Shown here piece after piece: positions 29,226-36,455 of a stretch of 64,000 nt of DNA. Source of the stretch: Mycolicibacter icosiumassiliensis (GTDB taxonomy: Bacteria; Actinomycetota; Actinomycetes; Mycobacteriales; Mycobacteriaceae); assembly GCF_900078685.2 (NCBI RefSeq), contig NZ_LT546166.1, forward strand, positions 968,286 to 1,032,285, read 5' to 3'. The notes below the pieces were generated by a model. It was not told the origin of the DNA and searched no databases. It worked only from the letters and a program-made list of their open reading frames with translations. The stretch's first letter is position 1, and every line of letters starts with the position of its first letter. The position numbers were made by a program, and so were the translations under genes.

Positions 29226-29888
29226 ATGACGCTTCCTCCGCGTGTGAGTGCCATCGTCTTTGACTGCGATGGTCTGCTGCTCGATACCGAGAGTTGCTGG
29301 TCGCGGGCGGAGGCGGCTCTGTTTGCCGACTACGGGTTCGGGTTCGGTCCCGCCGAGAAGGACGTCTTGATCGGGCGGACTCTGGAGGCGGCGTGCGACA
29401 ACATGGCTGACTACTTCGGGATTCCTGGGGCGGGTCCTCGGCTGTTGGCCGATCTGGTTCCCCGCGTCGAAGCCGAGCTTTCGGTGCGGGTTGAACCGAT
29501 GCCGGGAGCCCGGCAGCTGCTCGAAAGTGTCTATGGCAGGGTGCCGATCGCCGTTGCGACCAACAGCCCGCGGGCCATGCTTACCACTGCGCTGAAATCG
29601 TCAGGGTTCGCAGACTTCTTTGAGGTATCGGTCGCTGCCGACGAGGTCGAGCACCCTAAACCGCATCCCGAGCTGTACCTGGCGGCGTTCGAACGCCTCG
29701 ACGCGCAGCCTCATACGGGTGTGGCTTTCGAGGACTCTTCGACCGGGGTCGCCGCGGCCCGCGCAGCGCGCGCATTCCTAGTGACGGTCCCGTCGCAACT
29801 CGGCAAGCAGCTCGACGGCGACTACATCGCCAACACTCTCGACGACAGCGCGCTCATCGAATGGGCGCGCACCGTCCGGACGATTTAG
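29226..29888 (+). CDS. HAD hydrolase, beta-phosphoglucomutase-like
   Basis: 220 residues. HAD motif I VFDCDGLLLDTE, motif II VATNSP, motif III KPHPELY and motif IV FEDSSTGV are all intact, with the helical cap between motifs I and II typical of the sugar-phosphate mutase/phosphatase subfamily. It probably dephosphorylates a small sugar phosphate or similar metabolite. ATG at 29226. The PLP-dependent dehydratase follows after 13 bp on the same strand. Confidence 0.88.
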   Translation: MTLPPRVSAIVFDCDGLLLDTESCWSRAEAALFADYGFGFGPAEKDVLIGRTLEAACDNMADYFGIPGAGPRLLADLVPRVEAELSVRVEPMPGARQLLESVYGRVPIAVATNSPRAMLTTALKSSGFADFFEVSVAADEVEHPKPHPELYLAAFERLDAQPHTGVAFEDSSTGVAAARAARAFLVTVPSQLGKQLDGDYIANTLDDSALIEWARTVRTI

Positions 29889-29901
29889 CGGCGGTTGTGT
29901 C

Positions 29902-30876
29902 GTGCCGGAAACGCGCCTCGATACAGCTCGGATTCGGGCAGCTCGCCGGGTCATCGCCCCGCTGTTCCTTGACACTCCGCTATACCGTTGCGATGCGCTG
30001 GCCGCCAGTCTCGGGTGCACGGTGAGCATCAAGCTCGAAACGGCGAACCCGGTCGGTAGCTTCAAAGCACGCGGCACTGAGGTGGTAGCGAGCATGCTCG
30101 TCAACGCCGGCTCGGACGCGGTGGTGTGTGCCAGTGCGGGCAACCTTGGTCAAGCCCTCGCTTGGTCCGGACGCACCCGGGGGCTTGACGTCACGGTCGT
30201 CGCCTCTCGCTTCGCGCCGGCGATCAAGATTGAGCGTATCCGCGCATTGGATGTCAGGTTGGAGCTGGTGGACGGCGACATTGAGCTCGCTCGCGAACGG
30301 GCAGCCGCCATCGCCCGATATGACGGAATCCGGCTGGTCGAGGACAGCTTGGACATTGAGACTTGCGAGGGCGCTGCGACTATCGGCCTGGAACTGGTTG
30401 ATACCGCCCCGTCTTTCGACGCTGTCCTGATTGCTCTCGGCGGCGGGGCGCTGGCCACCGGCGTGGGCCACATCGTGAAGGCTTTCGCGCCCGAGGTCGA
30501 GGTGATCTGCATTCAGCCGGCTGGTGCACCGGCGATGACACGTTCGTGGCAACAACGCCGCGTCGTGACCACCGACTCGACGGAGACGATCGCCGATGCC
30601 GTTGCCGGTCGCTTTCCGATCCCGGATGTTCTGGCGGATCTGCTTCTGGTCGCTGATGACGCGGTCCTGGTCCGCGAGGCTTCGATCATCGCCGGTATGC
30701 GGATGCTCCTCGATCACGCTGGTCTGGTCGTTGAGCCGGCGGCCGCGCTCGGCATTGCCGCGATCATCGAGGACCCTGACCGCTTCGCTGGCCGACACGT
30801 GGTCACCATCGTGTGTGGCAGCAACGTCGATATGGATGCCTACCGCCGTTGGGTTCGCGGAAGCCATCCTGGGTGA
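29902..30876 (+). CDS. PLP-dependent threonine/serine dehydratase-like enzyme
   Basis: 324 residues of fold-type II PLP enzyme. The Schiff-base lysine is in GSFKARG (~residue 54), the substrate loop is ASAGNLGQ (~76) and the phosphate-binding glycine loop is LGGGAL (~180). No C-terminal regulatory ACT domain is present, so it is the short catabolic or racemase-like type. Start is GTG at 29902. Exact substrate (threonine, serine or another hydroxyamino acid) cannot be fixed from sequence. Confidence 0.85.
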   Translation: MPETRLDTARIRAARRVIAPLFLDTPLYRCDALAASLGCTVSIKLETANPVGSFKARGTEVVASMLVNAGSDAVVCASAGNLGQALAWSGRTRGLDVTVVASRFAPAIKIERIRALDVRLELVDGDIELARERAAAIARYDGIRLVEDSLDIETCEGAATIGLELVDTAPSFDAVLIALGGGALATGVGHIVKAFAPEVEVICIQPAGAPAMTRSWQQRRVVTTDSTETIADAVAGRFPIPDVLADLLLVADDAVLVREASIIAGMRMLLDHAGLVVEPAAALGIAAIIEDPDRFAGRHVVTIVCGSNVDMDAYRRWVRGSHPG

Positions 30877-30990
30877 CGAGCGGCGGCGGCGACAGGGACC
30901 GCGGCTGCGTCCACCGCGGTGGCCATGCGGCCTTTGATGGCCCGTCGTCCTCGGCCCACCCGAGAACGCCGATCCAATAGCGTTGCAGTC

Positions 30991-31581
30991 ATGTTGGACA
31001 CCGTGATGTTGGACTCGACCGACCTCGATGCGCTCGACCGTGCGACGCAGTCCTTCTCGCACGTTCTCGTGTCACTTGATACCGACGCCTGTGACCGGCC
31101 CACCGCCTGCGGCGACTGGACGATCAAAGACGTTGCCAATCATGTCTGCGGTGGAGCGCTGCGATACGCCCATTACCTGCGAGGCGGCATGCCCGAAGAG
31201 ATCGTCTGGACCCGTACGGCCGACAACATCGGCGGCGATCCACGCGCCGCCCACGACCGGTTGTCCGCGGAGCTGCGAACACTGTTCGCCCAACCTGGCG
31301 CCGGTTTGATCCGCGCACATCACCCGATGCAGACAGTCAGCGGTGGTGCGCTGTTGCGGATGCGGGTCGCGGAACTTGCAGTGCACGGCTGGGACATCAC
31401 AAGCACCCTCGATCCCACCTCGATGATCGACAACGATCTTGCTATCTACATCCTCGATCGGGGAGCTTCGATCCTTCAGGCTCAACGCGACCGCGGATAC
31501 TTCGCGGAGGTCGAGCCAGCGAACCCGGACGCTGCCGCCCCGGCTCGGCTGCTGGCGCTCACGGGAAGATCCCAGCCCTGA
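30991..31581 (+). CDS. DinB-like / mycothiol-dependent isomerase N-terminal family protein
   Basis: 196 residues with the four-helix DinB-like bundle of the maleylpyruvate isomerase N-terminal (TIGR03086-like) families. Candidate metal ligands are His in CGDWTIKDVANHV and in RVAELAVHGWD. Mycothiol-dependent transferases of this fold detoxify or isomerise electrophiles; the substrate here is unknown. ATG at 30991 starts directly before the first helix; longer open frame upstream is Arg-rich and unlikely to be translated. Confidence 0.78.
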   Translation: MLDTVMLDSTDLDALDRATQSFSHVLVSLDTDACDRPTACGDWTIKDVANHVCGGALRYAHYLRGGMPEEIVWTRTADNIGGDPRAAHDRLSAELRTLFAQPGAGLIRAHHPMQTVSGGALLRMRVAELAVHGWDITSTLDPTSMIDNDLAIYILDRGASILQAQRDRGYFAEVEPANPDAAAPARLLALTGRSQP

Positions 31582-31678
31582 GACGGCGTGAATGCCTTCT
31601 TCCGGTCATGAACACCCTCGTGGCTGCGGCGCCGAGCAACTGAATGCGCAGAACTACTCGATGGGGCGGGGCGCGAAC

Positions 31679-31981
31679 CTACTGTCCCGCAATGAGAACG
31701 CGCCCCTCATCCTCGCAGCTCGCGACGAAGTCCGGCGGGGAATCCACTCGGGCGACCCGGCCGCTCTTGAGCACGTTGCGCAGCAGTGATTCGCAGTATT
31801 GGTGCAGGTCGTCAGTGGCTGTCAGCTGTACGTGGCGGCGCAGAACCTGGTCATCGATGGCTTCTTTGCCCTGCTCGCAGGAGGAGCATTCGGGATCGGC
31901 CGTCGCGACCGGCGCCAGAACAAGGGCGGCGGTCGCACCTGCCAACTTCCATCCGAGTGTGCAGCTCACGAAGTCGAACAT
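31679..31981 (-). CDS. Small secreted protein, unknown function
   Basis: 100 residues: a signal peptide (LAGATAALVLAPVATA, cleavage after TADP-adjacent Ala) and a short mature domain with five cysteines (CSSC, YCES, SCED). The CSSC motif could be redox-active or structural. Overlapping frames on the plus strand show no family features, and this one has the signal-peptide pattern of mycobacterial exported proteins. I do not recognise the family. Confidence 0.6.
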   Translation of the reverse strand: MFDFVSCTLGWKLAGATAALVLAPVATADPECSSCEQGKEAIDDQVLRRHVQLTATDDLHQYCESLLRNVLKSGRVARVDSPPDFVASCEDEGRVLIAGQ

Positions 31982-32152
31982 ACTCAGTCGGACTTACCGG
32001 AACCCGATGGCAACGGAGGCAACGGCAGTGTCGACGGAATACCGGGAACACCGGGGCCGATGGCGCATCCGTCCCGAACCCAATCGGCTGACCTCGCGCA
32101 GCCGGCACCCCACATCGTCATGGATTCGGGCCTACACACCCCAACTCGCTCA

Positions 32153-32181
32153 TTGACCCGCGCCCCAGTGCCCCCTAGACT
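32153..32181 (+). promoter_or_regulatory. Sigma-A-type promoter for the MpaB-like gene
   Basis: TTGACC (32153-32158), 17-bp spacer, TAGACT (32176-32181): a near-consensus housekeeping promoter about 60 bp upstream of the GTG at 32241. Predicted transcript start is near 32188. Confidence 0.65.
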
Positions 32182-32188
32182 TCCAATA

Positions 32189-32208
32189 CTGATAACGCAT
32201 GTTGTCAG
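32189..32208. promoter_or_regulatory. 20-bp dyad operator overlapping the transcript start
   Basis: CTGATAAC-GCAT-GTTGTCAG, 8-bp arms with a single mismatch, begins eight bases after the -10 element. A TetR-like or similar dimeric repressor bound here would block transcription. An ATG at 32199 falls inside the dyad, supporting the downstream GTG as start. Confidence 0.6.
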
Positions 32209-32240
32209 AAGTGGTCAACGATGACTGGGAGTGCGCGCTC

Positions 32241-33248
32241 GTGACTCAAGACATGTCGGAAACCTGCCCCGCGGCCAGCGAGGAGCCGATCGCTGCGGGA
32301 TGTCCCGTGAGCAACGGTGGCTACGACGCACCCCCGATTCCGCTCGGCCCCGACTCGCTGACCTGGAAGTACTTCGGCCAATGGACCGGTCTGTTCCAGG
32401 GGACCTGGGCCGGCTCGATGCAGAACATGCACCCGCAACTCGGTGCCGCCGTCAAGGACCACTCGATCTTCTTCATCGAGCGCATCCCGCGGCTGATGCG
32501 GTCGATCTACCCGATCGGCGGGGTGGTATTCGACGGCTACCGTGCACCGCAGACCGGCGCCGAGGTCCGCGACTACCACATCGGCATCAAGGGCGTCGAC
32601 GAGCAGGGGCGCCGCTACAGCGCGCTGAACCCCGACGTCTTCTACTGGGCGCACGCCACCTTCTTCAAGTCGACCCTGCTGGCCGCCGAGAAATTCGGTG
32701 GCGGACTGACCGAAGCCGACAAGCGGCAGCTGTTCGACGAGCACGTCCAGTGGTACCGGATGTACGGCATGAGCATGCGCCCGGTGCCCGAGTCCTGGGA
32801 AGCGTTCGAAGAGTACTGGGATCACATGTGCCGCAACGTCCTGGAGAACAACTGGGCGGCCCGTACGGTCATGGATTTGTCAACCATGCCCAAACACCCG
32901 TCACTGGAATGGATTCCGGACTGGCTGTGGGCGCAGAACCTCAAGGTCATGCAACGCTTCCTGACGTTCATGACCGTGGCCCTCTATGACCCGCCGGTGC
33001 GCGAACTCATGGGCTACACCTGGTCGGCGCGCCAGGAGCGGGTGCACGGGTATCTCTGCAAGGCCATCACCTTCGTGTCCAAGCACGGCCCCAAGCGTGC
33101 CTTGATGCATCCACGCAAGCGGTCGGCAATGGATCGCGCCTCGGGCCGCCTTCCCGTGGATGCACCCCTGGTGCAGACCCCGGCGCGTAACCTGCCGCCG
33201 GTCGAGTACCGCAACGACCCGCACTTCTACTGCCCAAAGGTTGACTGA
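32241..33248 (+). CDS. Oxygenase MpaB family protein (DUF2236)
   Basis: 335 residues matching the DUF2236/MpaB family (related to latex-clearing haem oxygenases and fungal MpaB). Conserved blocks seen are HSIFFIERIPRLMRSIYP near the N-terminus, DVFYWAHATFFKS in the middle and RVHGYLCKAITF toward the C-terminus. Such proteins probably bind haem and oxidise hydrophobic substrates; several mycobacterial paralogues exist. GTG at 32241 was preferred to ATG at 32199 because of a GGAG about 9 bases upstream and the operator overlapping 32199. Confidence 0.82.
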   Translation: MTQDMSETCPAASEEPIAAGCPVSNGGYDAPPIPLGPDSLTWKYFGQWTGLFQGTWAGSMQNMHPQLGAAVKDHSIFFIERIPRLMRSIYPIGGVVFDGYRAPQTGAEVRDYHIGIKGVDEQGRRYSALNPDVFYWAHATFFKSTLLAAEKFGGGLTEADKRQLFDEHVQWYRMYGMSMRPVPESWEAFEEYWDHMCRNVLENNWAARTVMDLSTMPKHPSLEWIPDWLWAQNLKVMQRFLTFMTVALYDPPVRELMGYTWSARQERVHGYLCKAITFVSKHGPKRALMHPRKRSAMDRASGRLPVDAPLVQTPARNLPPVEYRNDPHFYCPKVD

Positions 33249-33260
33249 CCCGCTAACGGC

Positions 33261-34394
33261 TCAGGCGAACCGCCCCGGGTTCGCCGTGACGGCCCGGTGC
33301 AGCGTCGGCCGGTTGGCCCGGTAGGCCTGCACGACCGGCGCGAGCTCGTGTGGGCTGGCCCCGTGCATGATCACCGAGTGCACGCCCAGGTCGAACTGGC
33401 GGGCGATGGTGCTGGCGCAGTCGCGGGCCGATCCTGACGCCACCGAGTCCAACCATGCGTCGGGAATCAGCTCGGCGATCCGCTGCAACGTCTCGAACGA
33501 GGCGCTGGCGTCGATCGGCCCGGCGGTGGCCGCGTCGGTGAACAGTTCGGACTGCCGGATTCGATCCCAGGCGACGGGATCCCAGCCGTTGGCGGAGACC
33601 AGCACGTCGGGATAGGCCTGCAAATAGGTCGCCAGTCGGCCGACCCCACGACGCAGCTGATCATCCGGCGACAACGAATCGCACACCGTGGCCAGACAGG
33701 CCCAGATGCGGACGCTGTCGGGATCACGGCCCGCACGTTCTGCCCCGCGGCGCACCGCCGCGACCGATGCCGCGGTCGCCTCGTCGGAAAAGAAGGTATG
33801 CAGCACAACGAAATCGGCGATCTCACCGGCGAGTTCCATCGTCTTGGGACCGACGGCGACCAAACCGATCGGTGGCCCCTCACCCAAGCCGTTCGCGTGG
33901 CGCAGCATCGGCCACTTCCCGGCCGGGCCGTCGTGATTGAGGATCATCTCGCCGGCCCACAGCCGGCGCAGGATGCCGAAAAAGTCGCGCAGCCGAGCCG
34001 CGGTCACCGTCGGCAGACCGATGGCCTGCCAATATCCAGCCATGCCGCGGCCGAATGCCATCGCGAAACGGCCCTCGGTCAGCGCGTGCATGGTCGATCC
34101 CACGGTCGCGGTCACGGTGGGGTGGCGGGTGTGGTGGTTGGTCGACGGGGCGATGCCCAAACTGGGGCTGCAGCCCGCCACGGCGCCGCTGAGCACCGCC
34201 GGGTCTTTCACGGTGAAGCGTTCCCCGATGTGGCACGAACCCAAGCCGAGCGCATCGGCCTCCCGGGCTTCGGGCAGCACCACGCGGGCGTCCGCGGGAT
34301 GTCGGGTGACGGCGTAGTAGCCGAGTTCGTTCAGTTGGATGTCGGTGTTGGCTGCGCTCGACGGGTCGGTGACCTGCGGTGCAGTGCGATTCAT
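33261..34394 (-). CDS. F420-dependent LLM-class oxidoreductase
   Basis: 377 residues with the bacterial luciferase-like TIM-barrel pattern: LGLGSCHIGERF, IAPSTNHHTRHP, RFAMAFGRGM (F420 phosphate-binding type) and PIGLVAVGPKTMELAGEIAD, listed as separate blocks along the chain. It fits the mycobacterial F420-dependent family often labelled TIGR03857. F420 use is inferred from family. Start at the ATG at 34394; 34415 is a less likely upstream start. It is convergent with the MpaB-like gene (12-bp gap) and has an operator-like dyad upstream. Confidence 0.82.
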   Translation of the reverse strand: MNRTAPQVTDPSSAANTDIQLNELGYYAVTRHPADARVVLPEAREADALGLGSCHIGERFTVKDPAVLSGAVAGCSPSLGIAPSTNHHTRHPTVTATVGSTMHALTEGRFAMAFGRGMAGYWQAIGLPTVTAARLRDFFGILRRLWAGEMILNHDGPAGKWPMLRHANGLGEGPPIGLVAVGPKTMELAGEIADFVVLHTFFSDEATAASVAAVRRGAERAGRDPDSVRIWACLATVCDSLSPDDQLRRGVGRLATYLQAYPDVLVSANGWDPVAWDRIRQSELFTDAATAGPIDASASFETLQRIAELIPDAWLDSVASGSARDCASTIARQFDLGVHSVIMHGASPHELAPVVQAYRANRPTLHRAVTANPGRFA

Positions 34395-34420
34395 CGCGTG
34401 CCTTTCAATGGCCAATTACA

Positions 34421-34433
34421 CTACGGTGCGTAG
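34421..34433 (-). promoter_or_regulatory. Dyad upstream of the LLM oxidoreductase
   Basis: CTACG-GTG-CGTAG, perfect 5-bp arms, 27 bp upstream of the ATG at 34394 and next to an AT-rich TTATATAA element (34436-34443). Its position suggests an operator for a TetR-like repressor. Confidence 0.45.
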
Positions 34434-34586
34434 CGTTATATAAGCAGACCGGTTGACCATCCACAAGGGCCGGAACCGATTACCGAAAGCGGCGCGTCTC
34501 AGCTGTTCGGCGAGCAGACCGAGTAGCTCAGCGCGGCGCGAACTGCCTACCAGGTGGCATTCCGCGGTGCCGTCAGCGCTCAATCG

Positions 34587-35579
34587 TCAGGGCTCGCGCA
34601 CGGTCAGCACAACCTTCCCAACCGTCTCGGAAGAGTCGAGCAGCTTGTGTGCCTCGGCGGCATCGGTGATCGGGACTTCGGCGGCGACCACCGGGGCCAC
34701 CGCACCGTCCGCGATCATCGGCCACAGCTGCCGGCGCAGCTCGGTGATGATCTCGGCCTTCGAACCGGGGCCCTGTTCGGGCCGGCGACGCAGATTGGTC
34801 ACGTGCACCGATCCCCGCTTGAACAGCAGCGCACCGAGATTCAATTCAGCTGTGGCGCCGCCCTGTAGCCCGATGATCGTCAGGTGGCCGTTCTCGGCAA
34901 GCGCTTCCACGTTCTTGGCCAAGTAGCTGCCGCCCATGATGTCGAGGATGACGTTGGCCCCGGAGTATTCGGCGTTCACGACCGCGGGGAAATCCTGCTC
35001 GCGATAATTGATCAAGGTCTGTGCGCCGAGTTCGCGGCAGCGCTCCAACTTCAATGCCGTTCCGGCGGTCACGGCCACATTGGCGCCTACAGCGCGGCCC
35101 ACCTGTATTGCGTGGGTGCCGATTCCGCTGCCACCACCGTGAATCAGCAGCGTCTGGCCACGCTGCAATTCTCCGGTCATCACCACGTTCGACCACACAG
35201 TCGCGGCGGCTTCCGGGAGGGCAGCAGCCGCTGCGACGCTGACCCCCTGCGGCACGGGCAGAATCTGGGTGGCGGCCACGTTGATGCGTTCGGCGTATCC
35301 GCCACCGGCCAGGAGCGCGCACACGGCGTCGCCGGGTTCCCAGCCCGAGACTCCGGCCCCGACTTCAGCGATCACACCGGAAACCTCGAGGCCGGGGACC
35401 TCGCTGACGCCCGGAGGTGGCGGGTAGAAGCCCATGCGCTGCATCACGTCAGCCCGGTTCACTCCCGCGGCCACCACGTCGATGGCAACTTCCCCGGAAC
35501 TCGGCCGAGGTAGGTCATCTACCCGGGCCCACGCCATCACTTCCGGACCACCAAAACCGTTGAGCGTTATGGCATACAT
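34587..35579 (-). CDS. NADPH:quinone oxidoreductase (zinc-less MDR family)
   Basis: 330 residues of the PIG3/quinone-oxidoreductase type. N-terminal GroES-like domain (VLAAGVNRADVMQRMG pattern, read here as VVAAGVNRADVMQR), then the cofactor-binding domain with HGGGSGIGTHAIQVGRA and a short LNLGALLFKRGSVHVTN helix typical of PIG3-like enzymes. Catalytic zinc ligands are absent, as in the family. ATG at 35579 with GGGAG upstream; the longer open frame to 35753 is not supported. Divergent from the DJ-1-like gene. Confidence 0.88.
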   Translation of the reverse strand: MYAITLNGFGGPEVMAWARVDDLPRPSSGEVAIDVVAAGVNRADVMQRMGFYPPPPGVSEVPGLEVSGVIAEVGAGVSGWEPGDAVCALLAGGGYAERINVAATQILPVPQGVSVAAAAALPEAAATVWSNVVMTGELQRGQTLLIHGGGSGIGTHAIQVGRAVGANVAVTAGTALKLERCRELGAQTLINYREQDFPAVVNAEYSGANVILDIMGGSYLAKNVEALAENGHLTIIGLQGGATAELNLGALLFKRGSVHVTNLRRRPEQGPGSKAEIITELRRQLWPMIADGAVAPVVAAEVPITDAAEAHKLLDSSETVGKVVLTVREP

Positions 35580-35721
35580 CCAGAACTCCCTTCCCCCTGT
35601 GGTCTGAAGCAACTCCGTCTGCGTGATCCGCGCAATACGCCACCTCGATGCTAGGGGCCACGAGTCGCACAAAGTGGCCGGTTCGCTGGCACAGTCGACT
35701 GTCCAGGGGAATCCTGGGGAG

Positions 35722-36411
35722 ATGACCAAGCGCATCCTCAACGTCGTCTCCAACGTCGCCCACTACGACGACCCGGCCGAGCGGACCGGGCTGTGGCTCT
35801 CGGAGCTGACGCACGCCTATCACGTCTTCGCCGAAGCGGGCTACCGACAGACGATCGTCAGTCCCAACGGCGGGCAATCGCCGTTGGAGCCGCGGTCGCT
35901 GAAGTTCCCCAACTTCGACAAGAGCGCCAAGGCGTGGAAGGCCGACAAGACGAAGATGGCGCTGCTGGCCGGCACCGCCGCACCCGAAGAGATCAACGCT
36001 GCGGACTACGACGCGATCTACTTCACCGGCGGCCACGCCGTCATGTACGACTTCCCCAACAGCGAAGGACTGCAACGCATCACCCGCGAAATCTTCGAGA
36101 ACGGGGGAGTGGTGTCCTCGGTCTGCCACGGCTACTGCGGCCTGCTCAACACCACGCTCTCCGATGGTTCGCTGCTGGTCGCCGGCCGCAAGCTCACCGG
36201 GTTCGCCTGGTCGGAAGAGGTCCTGGCGCGCGTCAACAAGCTGGTGCCCTACAACGCAGAAGCGGAGATGAAGAAGCGCGGCGCCCGCTACGAAAAGGGC
36301 CTGATTCCGTTCGCCTCGCACGTCGTCGTCGACGGCCGGCTGGTCACCGGCCAGAACCCGGGATCGGCCAAGGCTACCGCCAAGAAGATCGTCTCCGTGC
36401 TGGGCAGATGA
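35722..36411 (+). CDS. DJ-1/PfpI family type-1 glutamine amidotransferase-like protein
   Basis: 229 residues. The nucleophilic elbow is SSVCHGYCG (Cys near residue 134), preceded by the TGGHAVMYDF strand, as in HchA-like DJ-1 proteins (glyoxalase III, chaperone or deglycase activities are reported in the superfamily). ATG at 35722 follows GGGGAG. The neighbouring quinone reductase and F420 enzyme suggest an electrophile or redox stress cluster, which is an inference from context only. Confidence 0.85.
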   Translation: MTKRILNVVSNVAHYDDPAERTGLWLSELTHAYHVFAEAGYRQTIVSPNGGQSPLEPRSLKFPNFDKSAKAWKADKTKMALLAGTAAPEEINAADYDAIYFTGGHAVMYDFPNSEGLQRITREIFENGGVVSSVCHGYCGLLNTTLSDGSLLVAGRKLTGFAWSEEVLARVNKLVPYNAEAEMKKRGARYEKGLIPFASHVVVDGRLVTGQNPGSAKATAKKIVSVLGR

Positions 36412-36455
36412 CGCCCTCGCCGGTTCCCGCCGGCGCTCGCCAGTAAGGTTCCAGC

